Part shown: positions 32,790 to 40,404 of the stretch, piece by piece
How positions within the stretch are numbered: position 1 is the stretch's first letter
How the letters are laid out: every line of letters starts with the position of its first letter
Source: AG25 sp035517615
Lineage (GTDB): Bacteria; Gemmatimonadota; Gemmatimonadetes; Gemmatimonadales; GWC2-71-9
Length of the DNA: 64,000 nucleotides
Direction of reading: 5' to 3'
NCBI GenBank assembly: GCA_035517615.1
Contig: DATIYM010000056.1
Location: 21,454 to 85,453 of the forward strand
Translations under genes and position numbers: made by a program
The notes under the pieces: generated by a model
Seen by the model: the letters and a program-made list of their open reading frames with translations, nothing else
Database searches by the model: none
Told to the model about the DNA's origin: nothing

Positions 32790-33009
32790 CCCGCTCGATG
32801 GCGTTCAGGACCTCGCCGCTCTGTGCATGACGACCCAAAGCGCGCTTCGAGAATACTTTACGACCGTCCACCTCGACCTCGAACACTCCCCCGGAGGACT
32901 GGATCAGTTTCACCTCGGCCTGGGGGTAGGCCTTGCGAATCTCGGCCGCCAGACCGGCGGCTCGCGGTTCGTAATTTCAGACGACGCAGTATTCTATGGT
33001 CACGCGCAT
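32773..33009 (-). CDS. SelW-like selenoprotein (Rdx family), UGA as Sec
   Basis: Redox protein of 78 aa in the Rdx (SelW/SelT/SelH) family, read from ATG 33009 to TAG 32773-32775 through an in-frame TGA at 32977-32979. The reading is MRVTIEYC-VV-U, giving Cys8-x2-Sec11, exactly where this family has C-x2-C or C-x2-U. After the TGA the frame continues with NYEPRAAGLAAEIRKAYP, GGVFEVEVDGRKVFSKRALG and a final helix, all typical of the family. A hairpin with a GGTCT loop lies 21 nt after the UGA, like a bacterial SECIS. Rdx proteins act as thiol redox proteins. A -10 TATCCT six nt before ATG suggests a leaderless mRNA. Needs selABC elsewhere in the genome. Confidence 0.87.
32945..32961 (-). promoter_or_regulatory. 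SECIS-like hairpin downstream of the Sec UGA
   Basis: On the minus strand GCCGCC (32961-32956), loop GGTCT (32955-32951), and GGCGGC (32950-32945) make a perfect 6-bp stem with a 5-nt loop, starting 15 nt after the UGA. The E. coli fdhF SECIS has a GGUCU apical loop at a similar distance, where SelB contacts the loop. The hairpin lies inside coding sequence, as bacterial SECIS elements do. Confidence 0.7.
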
Positions 33010-33015
33010 GTACTT

Positions 33016-33021
33016 AGGATA
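33016..33021 (-). promoter_or_regulatory. -10 box of the SelW-like gene
   Basis: TATCCT on the minus strand, six nt before ATG 33009, placing the transcription start at or next to the start codon. A -35 is not clear. The divergent MCP-like gene begins within 20 bp, so control regions overlap. Confidence 0.4.
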
Positions 33022-33028
33022 GCTGAGC

Positions 33029-35170
33029 TTGACACACCGCGCCACATCTCCAACTTTGCGGCGCATCCAACACCCCCCAAGCCCCAGCGTACCTTCCCCG
33101 TCCAACCGGGTCGCCTCCGCCGTTCGAACTGTTAGCACGGCAGGCGCGATCGGCATTCTGCTCGTTGCCGGTGCTGCGCTCGTGCCGAGCGGCATGCCGT
33201 TGTCGACCCTCGAAGTCATGCTCGGCCTCGTGCTCGTCGGCGCACTCATGCACCGGGCCGGGGTGGCGCTCCCCGGAGGGGTATACCTCTCGTTTCTGGG
33301 GGGACTCGCTCTCTTCGCGCTACTCGAGCTCGGATGGCCACCCGCTGCCTTCGTGGGCGCTCTCGGGGCCGGGCTGGCGGATCTCGGGTTTCGCAAGACC
33401 GGCTGGCGCGCCGCGGTTAGCGATCTGTCGAGGCTCACACTGACTGTCGGGGTTTCTGGAGCCTGCTACGACTGGTGGGGTGGAGAAGGCGCGGGCGGCG
33501 CACTCTCGGCAGGCAATATCGTTCCGCTCAGCGGAGCCCTCGCGACATTCACGGCCGTGGCTGCGATGCTGACGGCCGTCGATTCCAGCGCCAGGAGCAG
33601 AGGAACGAGCGCCCGCTGGAGCGCGATCGTGAACGCGACAGCGGGACTGCTCGCCCTGTCCTGGCTCTGGCTGGCGCATGCGAGACTCGAATTCCCGCCC
33701 ATACTCGCTCCCATTGCCCTCCTGATTGTCGCAACGATACTCACGCTGTTCCTGATCCAACGCGCGGTGCGGGCGCTCGTTCAAAGCCTTGCGCTCGCAT
33801 TCGACGAAACGCTGGGAGCGACGTCTACCCTGACGGAGAGCTTTCAGCAAATCCAGCAGATTGCCAGACAAGTGCTTTCGTATGACGAGATGGCGATTGG
33901 CCGCTATGAGGCGCGTGACGGCCGCATCGCTGTGGTTGTCCACACCGCTGGCCTCCCGGACGTGACTCTCGATGCGACCACCGGTGCCGGCGCGGAAGCG
34001 CTCCGATTGCGCCGACCGGTCGTGTCACGCGAGCAGACCCCGCAGGCAAACGGCAAAGTGCTGGTGGGCGCGGAAGTCATGGTGCCGCTCTACCATGGCG
34101 GCCAGCCCATCGGTTTATGGAGCCTCCGCAGGGCCGACCTCGAGACGTCTGGAGAGCTCGAGACCAGCATGCTGCAGCTCCTCGCCCCAGCGGTCGCCCG
34201 GCTGCTGGTGTTCGAGGGGTCGCTCAGGGCGCTGAGCGGAGCCGCGGAGCGGAGCGCGGGAGCGGGCAGCCGATTCAACACTGCGCTCGAGCGCCTCGAA
34301 GTGCTGTTGCAGCAAGGCAATACGGACGCGCAGCGCTCCCGCCAAGGGACGGTGCACTCCACCGGATCGCTTGCCGCGGCACTTCGGGAAGCTGGATCAC
34401 TGAAAGAAAGTGCCGGGGAAGTCAATGCTGCTGGCGGAGCGACCCGGGACGCCGGGACTCGCATGGAGGAGACCGCCGCCAAGGTGCGGGTGGAGACGCA
34501 GGAAGCCGTGCGTCAACTCGTCAGTCTCGGGGCGGCCGCGGAGGAGAGTGCAGGCGAGGTGCGGCGGTTGCAGGATGTGGCAGAGCAGGTCGAGCGGTTT
34601 TCCGAGACCATTGGCTTCGTCGCCAATCAGACGAATCTGCTCGCGTTGAATGCCACGATCGAGTCAGCCCGCGCCGGTGTGCACGGACGGGGTTTCGCTG
34701 TTGTCGCCGAGGAAGTGCACAAGCTCGCCGAGCAAAGCGGGCGCGAGGCTCGGAATATCGGCAAGTCGGCGCAGGAAGCCCGGCGAGCCCTCGAGCGCGC
34801 GGTGCAGGTGCTCGAGCAGATGCGAGTGGACCTCGTCCACGTCGTTCAAGGCTCGGCTACCTGGGTGAAGGACCTCGATGCCATCGCCGAGGCCGCAACA
34901 GGTTCCGCGCGGGCGGGCCGGCGCGTCGCCGACCTGGCTCAGGGCATCGCTGAGCTATCGGGCCGCCTGTCGCTTTCGCTCGAGCAGCAGAAGGAAGCCG
35001 CTCTCGTGCCGGCGCGAGAAGCGGACGCGCCAGTGACGACGGCCGCGCAGCAAGCCGAGGCAGTCCAGGCACTGCGGCACACGTCAGCCGATTTGGTTCG
35101 CGCAACGCAGGAGCTCGCGCGCACGGTCGCCGAATTGCGCGGGAGCGGGGAAGAATCCGCAGCAGTCTGA
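33029..35170 (+). CDS. membrane-anchored methyl-accepting chemotaxis-like transducer with GAF
   Basis: Signal transducer of about 713 aa. The N-terminal 45-250 region has six or seven hydrophobic helices, a MASE-like membrane sensor with no large periplasmic loop. A GAF-like domain (about 270-395) follows, then a coiled-coil MCP signalling domain with the conserved hairpin tip IGFVANQTNLLALNATIESA and AEEVHKLAEQSGREARNI. No HAMP domain is recognisable. There are no che genes nearby. The annotated TTG at 33029 is weak, TTG 33056 also being possible, and the true start is unsure. The ligand is unknown. Confidence 0.8.
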   Translation: MTHRATSPTLRRIQHPPSPSVPSPSNRVASAVRTVSTAGAIGILLVAGAALVPSGMPLSTLEVMLGLVLVGALMHRAGVALPGGVYLSFLGGLALFALLELGWPPAAFVGALGAGLADLGFRKTGWRAAVSDLSRLTLTVGVSGACYDWWGGEGAGGALSAGNIVPLSGALATFTAVAAMLTAVDSSARSRGTSARWSAIVNATAGLLALSWLWLAHARLEFPPILAPIALLIVATILTLFLIQRAVRALVQSLALAFDETLGATSTLTESFQQIQQIARQVLSYDEMAIGRYEARDGRIAVVVHTAGLPDVTLDATTGAGAEALRLRRPVVSREQTPQANGKVLVGAEVMVPLYHGGQPIGLWSLRRADLETSGELETSMLQLLAPAVARLLVFEGSLRALSGAAERSAGAGSRFNTALERLEVLLQQGNTDAQRSRQGTVHSTGSLAAALREAGSLKESAGEVNAAGGATRDAGTRMEETAAKVRVETQEAVRQLVSLGAAAEESAGEVRRLQDVAEQVERFSETIGFVANQTNLLALNATIESARAGVHGRGFAVVAEEVHKLAEQSGREARNIGKSAQEARRALERAVQVLEQMRVDLVHVVQGSATWVKDLDAIAEAATGSARAGRRVADLAQGIAELSGRLSLSLEQQKEAALVPAREADAPVTTAAQQAEAVQALRHTSADLVRATQELARTVAELRGSGEESAAV

Positions 35171-35196
35171 AAACCGATGCGCCCTGAGGAGAAACG

Positions 35197-36717
35197 ATGC
35201 GTGCACTTACAGCGCTCGCGCTGGCGGTGCTGTGCACGGGTACGCCGCTCGAGGCGCAGCACACCCGCGAATACGAGTTCGACATGTTCGGCGCGTACAC
35301 GAAGTACGACGCGTCGTTCAATCTCGCGAATACGTGGGGAGGCGGCATACGCCTCGGGTACCTGTTCGGGTCCCGCATTGGGGCGGAACTGGATATCCTG
35401 CTTCAGCCCGATTACCCGCTCGGAACTGGAATGGGGACGATGGAGCCGTTGATCGGCGGCGGCAGCGTCGTGCTCAATCTCCTGAACGCGCAGCGCAACA
35501 TCTTCTATGTGGTCGGCGGGTACTCGCGCATCGATTTCGGCGAGACACCGCCCTACCAGTTCACTGACGGAGGATTCCACGGAGGAGTAGGCGACAAGCT
35601 CTTCCTCACGAATCGCCTTGCGCTGCGGCTCGAGGGGCGGGCCATCTACACACCCGAGACGAATGCTTCGTTCGGGACCAAGTCCGTCACGCACATCGTG
35701 GCCTCAGCGGGTCTCGCCATTTTCGCTCCCAACGGGAACCGTCCGCCGTCCGCCGCGTCGCAAACCTCCGCCCCCGTCCCGGTTGCCGTCGTCACGGCGC
35801 CGGTCCGTGTCGATTCCCAGCCGCCCGTGGTGCTGCCGCCGTTGCCGCCGCCCACCCCCGTCGTCAGCGATGCTGATGGGGACGGGATCCCCGACAGCGC
35901 CGACGCGTGCCCGAACACTCCGCATGGAGCACTCGTCGACGATCACGGTTGCGCGATCGATTCGGATCATGACGGCGTCCCCGATGGCCTGGATCACTGT
36001 CCGGAAACGCCTGCGGGTGCGATGGTCGACGCGTACGGATGCCCTTCGGACTCGGATCACGATGGCGTTCCTGATGGGTTGGACAAGTGCCCCGACACTC
36101 CGGCCGGCGCGGTGGTCGATGCGATGGGCTGTCCGCTCGACCACGACCACGACGGCGTCCCGGATGGCATCGACAAGTGTCCCACCACCCCGCCGGGCGT
36201 TCACGTCGACGCGAGCGGCTGCCCGGTTGACGAGGATGCGGACGGAGACGGTGTCCCGGACTCGATCGACAGGTGCCCGAATACACCGCACGGCGTGCCG
36301 GTCGACGCCAACGGGTGCATGTTGCTGTTCCATCCGGACCCGCCACCGCAGCCGGGCCGGGCCATGACTCCCGCGCGTGCCACGCTCATTCTGCGCGGCG
36401 TGAATTTCGAGTCCGGACGATCGGTGCTGACCCGAGACTCGTACGCGGCGTTGGACCTCGTAGCCAGCTCCCTGGTCGCGAATCCGGAGATCCGCATCGA
36501 GATCGCCGGCTACACGGACAATACCGGCCCCATGGGGGCGAACCTCCGGCTCTCGGAGGCCAGAGCCGCGGCAGTGCGAGCGTATCTGGCGCGCAAAGGG
36601 GTCGTGCCCGCGCGCATGACAGCACGTGGGTATGGGTCTGCGCATCCGATCGCCCAGAACGTCAGCGCACCAGGCCGGGCCCAGAACCGGCGAGTTGAGT
36701 TGCACAAGCTTTCGTAA
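35197..36717 (+). CDS. OmpA-family outer membrane protein with TSP3 repeats
   Basis: Outer membrane protein of 506 aa. A signal peptide ends about residue 21 (LEAQ), a beta-barrel of about 160 residues follows, then a Pro-rich linker and five thrombospondin type 3 calcium-binding repeats of about 30 aa (DxDxDGxPDxxDxCPxTPxG). The C-terminal OmpA domain has IAGYTDNTGP, NLRLSEARA and NRRVEL, with the Asp and Arg that bind peptidoglycan. It tethers the outer membrane to the wall. GAGGAGA (35187-35193) precedes ATG 35197. A clear hairpin terminator follows. Confidence 0.92.
   Translation: MRALTALALAVLCTGTPLEAQHTREYEFDMFGAYTKYDASFNLANTWGGGIRLGYLFGSRIGAELDILLQPDYPLGTGMGTMEPLIGGGSVVLNLLNAQRNIFYVVGGYSRIDFGETPPYQFTDGGFHGGVGDKLFLTNRLALRLEGRAIYTPETNASFGTKSVTHIVASAGLAIFAPNGNRPPSAASQTSAPVPVAVVTAPVRVDSQPPVVLPPLPPPTPVVSDADGDGIPDSADACPNTPHGALVDDHGCAIDSDHDGVPDGLDHCPETPAGAMVDAYGCPSDSDHDGVPDGLDKCPDTPAGAVVDAMGCPLDHDHDGVPDGIDKCPTTPPGVHVDASGCPVDEDADGDGVPDSIDRCPNTPHGVPVDANGCMLLFHPDPPPQPGRAMTPARATLILRGVNFESGRSVLTRDSYAALDLVASSLVANPEIRIEIAGYTDNTGPMGANLRLSEARAAAVRAYLARKGVVPARMTARGYGSAHPIAQNVSAPGRAQNRRVELHKLS
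35869..36318 (+). repeat. five thrombospondin type 3 repeats in the OmpA gene
   Basis: Five 90-bp tandem units, each coding for about 30 residues with the pattern D-x-D-x-D-G-x-P-D and a C-P...G-C pair. The second and third units are nearly identical at DNA level, suggesting recent duplication or unequal exchange. Confidence 0.8.
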
Positions 36718-36738
36718 TCGTGGCGCCTGAAAGCGAGC

Positions 36739-36767
36739 GGGGTCCGGTCCTCATGGTACCGGACCCC
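36739..36767 (+). terminator. hairpin terminator after the OmpA gene
   Basis: A perfect 10-bp inverted repeat, GGGGTCCGGT (36739-36748) and ACCGGACCCC (36758-36767), with a 9-nt loop, 22 nt after the OmpA stop. It is followed by TTATCTT rather than a long T-run. The TATCTT directly after it is the likely -10 of the next gene. Confidence 0.65.
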
Positions 36768-36768
36768 T

Positions 36769-36774
36769 TATCTT
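36769..36774 (+). promoter_or_regulatory. -10 box of the M14 peptidase gene
   Basis: TATCTT, seven nt before GTG 36782, suggests a leaderless transcript that starts just after the terminator hairpin of the OmpA gene. The -35 would then lie inside the hairpin region, so termination and initiation signals overlap. Confidence 0.4.
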
Positions 36775-36781
36775 CGTCAGC

Positions 36782-39157
36782 GTGATCGAACGGTGTTGGC
36801 TGCCTCTTTTCGCCGTGTGCGTCTGTGCCAGTCCGCTCATGGCCCAGCAGCGCGCCGCGCCCCCGAAACACAAAGCCGCCACCATCCACAGCGCCACCGC
36901 CGCGGCGCGGCCGCCGATTCCAACTCCTCGGTCGATTCTCGGGTTTGAGCCGGGTGACGATCGCAAGCTCGCCGACTGGCCCATGCTGGTTCGTTTCTAC
37001 CAGGCGCTCGCCAAAGGCTCGAACCGGATCCAGTACCACGAGCTTGGCCACTCGACCTTGGGCGCGCCGTTTATCACGCTCGTCATTTCCAGCCCGCAGA
37101 ATCTCAAACGTCTCGACGCGTTGAAGCGGCTCAACGCAAAGCTGGCGGATCCGCGCACGCTCCGGTCTCCGGCCGAATCCCGCGATGCCCTTCGAGACGG
37201 CCGTGCGATCGTGCTGCTCACGTCGGGGGTGCACTCGAACGAAGTCGGCTGCCACCTCTCCCCTGTAGCCATCGCGTACCGGCTGGCGACCGACACGAGC
37301 GCCGCGATTCGATCGATGCTGGACAATGTCGTGCTGCTGCTCGTTCCCTCGCTCAATCCAGATGGCGTGACGATCGTGTCCCGCTGGTACAACCGCACGC
37401 TCGGCACCCCCGCCGAAGGGACAAACCCCCCGGAGCTGTATCACCGCTACGCGGGGCACGATAACAACCGCGATTGGTACGCGTTTACACAGATCGAGAC
37501 GCAACTCACTGTCGACTCGCTGTACAACGTGTGGCACCCGCAGATTGTCATGGATCTGCATCAGCAGGCGGCGGACGGCTCGCGCTTGTTCTTGCCGCCG
37601 TACCTCGATCCCATCGATCCCAATGTCGACCCACTGCTCGTGGATGGGGCCAACGCGCTCGGGACCGCGATAGCTTGGGAGCTCGCGGGTCAGGGCAAGA
37701 CAGGCATCTCCATCAACTCGAATTACGATGCCTGGACGCCCGCGCGCGCGTACGAGCACTATCACGGCGCCGTACGGATTCTCGCCGAGGCTGCGGGCGC
37801 GAATCTCGCCACACCGGTGGACATCCCGTTCAGCGAGCTCGAGGCGCGCGCCCGTGGATACGACGCCCGCACGCGGTCGTGGAATTTCACGGCCCCGTGG
37901 CCGGGCGGACGTTGGACCATTCGCGATATCGTTGGCTATCAGACCGCCGCGGCGTATGCGCTGCTTGACAACGCGGCGCGCTTCCGCGACCAGTGGCTCG
38001 CGAATTTTCTCGCGATCGGATCACGTGCCGTGCATGGATGGAAGGGATGGCCATATGCGTTCGTCATCCCACGCCAGCGTCAGGACAGTTTTGCGGTCGC
38101 GACGCTGCTCGCGATCCTGCAGCGCGGACAGGTCGAAGTGCGGACGGCACAAGAACCGTTCACCGTGGGCACCCAGCGTATCACGGCTGGCGCATACGTG
38201 GTAGTGCTGCGACAGCCCTACGCCGCGTTTGCCAAGACGCTGCTCGAAACCCAGCACTACCCCGACCTGCGTCTTTACCCCGGTGGCCCGCCGCAGCCGC
38301 CGTACGACGTGACCGCGCACACGCTCCCGCTGTTGTTCGGCATCAGCGCGATCTCCGTCCCCGAATCCTTGCGGGTGCCGCTGTCCGCACCGCTCGGGAC
38401 GGAACGCCCGCGCGCTCCTCCGCCCGTGTTTGGCTCAGACGCCCCCGTCCCGCGCATCGCCGTGTATCGCTCCTACGCCGCTTCGATGGACGAAGGATGG
38501 ACACGCTGGGTGTTCGATCAACGGAAGATTTCGTACGCCTCGCTCGTGGATTCGACCATTCGCGCGGGCAAGCTGCACGATAGCTTCGATGTGATCGTCA
38601 TCCCGGACGAGTCGCCGGTCGAGTTGATGGACGGCCTGCCGGCGCGCGTGTATCCGCCGCCGTTCGGCGGCGGCATCGGGCAGGAAGGCGTACGGGAATT
38701 GCGAACGTTTGTCGAAGACGGCGGAGCCCTCGTCGCGCTGAATGACGCCAGCCGTTTCCTGATCTCCCAGCTCCTGCTACCCGTACGGAACGTTCTCGAG
38801 GGCGTGGCGGACGACGAATTCTATGCGCCGGGCTCCATCTTCCGGCTGACCCTGGACACCACCCAGGCCCTCGCGCGCGGCATGCCCGAACAGAGCATCG
38901 CCTGGTTCGAGAACGGCCCTGCGTTCGATGTGCTCGATTCCACCACCGCCACGGTCATCGGGCGCTTCCCGGGGGAATCGGACAAGGTACTCCGCTCAGG
39001 GTGGGTCCTACATCCGGAACGGATCGCCGGTCGTGGCGCCTTGGTCGAGGTGCGGGTCGGGAAAGGGCGGGTGGTGCTGTTCGCTTTCCGCCCGCAGTAC
39101 CGCGGGCAGAGCCTGGCTACCTACCCCCTGCTTTTCAACAGCCTGCAACAACACTGA
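36782..39157 (+). CDS. secreted M14-family zinc carboxypeptidase
   Basis: Exported metallopeptidase of 791 aa with a signal peptide (about 1-20, ending LMAQ). The M14 zinc motif H-x-x-E is in LTSGVHSNEVGCHLS. DHNNRDWYAFTQIET and MDLHQQAADGSRLF contribute further active-site residues. The catalytic domain takes about the first 400 residues; the C-terminal 350 form an added domain with a class I glutamine-amidotransferase-like look (VIVIPDESPVELMDG, VEDGGALVALND). Such proteins are frequent in Gemmatimonadota and Bacteroidota and probably degrade peptides outside the cell. The start is GTG 36782. Confidence 0.87.
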   Translation: MIERCWLPLFAVCVCASPLMAQQRAAPPKHKAATIHSATAAARPPIPTPRSILGFEPGDDRKLADWPMLVRFYQALAKGSNRIQYHELGHSTLGAPFITLVISSPQNLKRLDALKRLNAKLADPRTLRSPAESRDALRDGRAIVLLTSGVHSNEVGCHLSPVAIAYRLATDTSAAIRSMLDNVVLLLVPSLNPDGVTIVSRWYNRTLGTPAEGTNPPELYHRYAGHDNNRDWYAFTQIETQLTVDSLYNVWHPQIVMDLHQQAADGSRLFLPPYLDPIDPNVDPLLVDGANALGTAIAWELAGQGKTGISINSNYDAWTPARAYEHYHGAVRILAEAAGANLATPVDIPFSELEARARGYDARTRSWNFTAPWPGGRWTIRDIVGYQTAAAYALLDNAARFRDQWLANFLAIGSRAVHGWKGWPYAFVIPRQRQDSFAVATLLAILQRGQVEVRTAQEPFTVGTQRITAGAYVVVLRQPYAAFAKTLLETQHYPDLRLYPGGPPQPPYDVTAHTLPLLFGISAISVPESLRVPLSAPLGTERPRAPPPVFGSDAPVPRIAVYRSYAASMDEGWTRWVFDQRKISYASLVDSTIRAGKLHDSFDVIVIPDESPVELMDGLPARVYPPPFGGGIGQEGVRELRTFVEDGGALVALNDASRFLISQLLLPVRNVLEGVADDEFYAPGSIFRLTLDTTQALARGMPEQSIAWFENGPAFDVLDSTTATVIGRFPGESDKVLRSGWVLHPERIAGRGALVEVRVGKGRVVLFAFRPQYRGQSLATYPLLFNSLQQH

Positions 39158-39215
39158 TCGGGTGTGACGGGCGTCTCTTGTTTGCCTTCACAATTGTGGT
39201 ATCGTATGCCCCCCT

Positions 39216-40400
39216 ATGCGGTTGTCCCGGCAGGCAAGCGTCCTCTTGCTCTGGGCCGCACTCCTCACGAGTCGCGGCCTTTTTGCGCAGGGAGTTTCGG
39301 ATACAGCGCCGTATGTGAGTCTGGCGGACCAAGCCCGCGTGGCGCTGCGGCCGGTGGACATTCGCTATGCGCAACCCGCCCTTCCTCAGCTCTTGCCCTC
39401 GCGCCACGCCGTGAAGGCGATTTACGTGAACGCGTGGGCATTCGGCTCGGGGCGACTCTGGGAGCTGATTCGCCTGGCCCAGGAAACCGAGATCAACTCG
39501 TTTGTGGTCGACGTGAAGGACGATACCGGTTGCCTCCTGTACCCGTCCGACGTGCCAACCGCACAGCTGATCGGCGCCAATCAGTGTACGCGCGCCCGGG
39601 ATGCCAAAGCCCGCGTCGACTCGCTGCTCGTGCACGGGATCTACCCGATCGCGCGCATCGTGGTGGCCAAGGATCCCCGCCTGGCGGAGCACAAGCGCGA
39701 ATGGTCGGTGCATCTCGCGGATGGCGAGTTGTGGCGCGACCGGATCGGGATGGCGTGGGTCGACGCGTACAACGATTCCGTGTGGATCTATGCCTCGCAG
39801 CTTGCGGAAGAGGCCGTGCGCAAGATGGGATTCGCGGAGGTGCAGTTCGACTACGTGCGCTTCCCTGACGAGCCTCGCGAGCGGCTTGCCACTGCGGTTT
39901 TCTCCGCGCGGCGGCCGGGAGACACGGAGCGCTTCGGCGTGCGGCGTAACATCCAGCTGCTCAAGTCGCGGCTCGCGCCGCTCGGGGTCCCGGTGACGTT
40001 CGACATCTTCGGGCTCACCGCGTCGGCCACCGACGACATGGGGATCGGACAGGTCTGGGAGGACTTCAGCTCGGTTGCGGACGTTGTCCTTCCGATGGTC
40101 TATCCCAGCCACTATCGGGCCGGTGCGTACGGATTTGCGTGGCCCAATGGGCAGCCCTACAAGGTCGTCCATCGCGCGCTGGTGGAGGCGCTGGGCCGCT
40201 CACAATCAGCCGATGCCGCCGAGATTCGCCCCTATCTCCAGGCGTTCACGCTTGGCCGGCGTCTGCCGCGCTACACGCCCGTGGAAATACGCGAGCAGAT
40301 CCGCGCGGCAGAGGACCTGGGGATCAATTCGTGGGTGTTGTGGAATCCGCGCAGTGTGTACCAACGCGAGTCGCTGCGGCCGCTGCCAGGCGGCCAATAG
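39216..40400 (+). CDS. secreted GHL-type putative glycoside hydrolase (DUF4015)
   Basis: Exported protein of 394 aa with a signal peptide (1-24, ending LFAQ). The TIM-barrel part shows the DUF4015 hallmarks: VKAIYVNAWAFGS, INSFVVDVKDDTG, VDAYNDSVWIY, FDYVRFPDEP, and VVLPMVYPSHY. These resemble glycoside hydrolase-like families with Asp/Glu catalytic residues in the VDVKDD and FDYVRFPDE segments. The substrate is unknown. A promoter is suggested by TTGTTT, a 16-nt spacer, and TATCGT at about 39199-39204. Confidence 0.86.
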   Translation: MRLSRQASVLLLWAALLTSRGLFAQGVSDTAPYVSLADQARVALRPVDIRYAQPALPQLLPSRHAVKAIYVNAWAFGSGRLWELIRLAQETEINSFVVDVKDDTGCLLYPSDVPTAQLIGANQCTRARDAKARVDSLLVHGIYPIARIVVAKDPRLAEHKREWSVHLADGELWRDRIGMAWVDAYNDSVWIYASQLAEEAVRKMGFAEVQFDYVRFPDEPRERLATAVFSARRPGDTERFGVRRNIQLLKSRLAPLGVPVTFDIFGLTASATDDMGIGQVWEDFSSVADVVLPMVYPSHYRAGAYGFAWPNGQPYKVVHRALVEALGRSQSADAAEIRPYLQAFTLGRRLPRYTPVEIREQIRAAEDLGINSWVLWNPRSVYQRESLRPLPGGQ

Positions 40401-40404
40401 CACG

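Noticed and set aside
32977..32979. The TGA in the SelW-like frame as a nonsense mutation (pseudogene)
   Set aside because: It falls exactly at the family redox position, the frame beyond it is well conserved, and a SECIS-like hairpin follows. Readthrough as Sec explains all three.
33029..33034. TTGACA as a -35 of the MCP-like gene
   Set aside because: No acceptable -10 lies 16-18 nt downstream; the match is probably chance and overlaps the possible TTG start.
32779..33135. A 118-codon plus-strand frame covering the SelW-like gene
   Set aside because: It reads as non-family sequence, while the opposite strand gives the Rdx pattern on both sides of the UGA.
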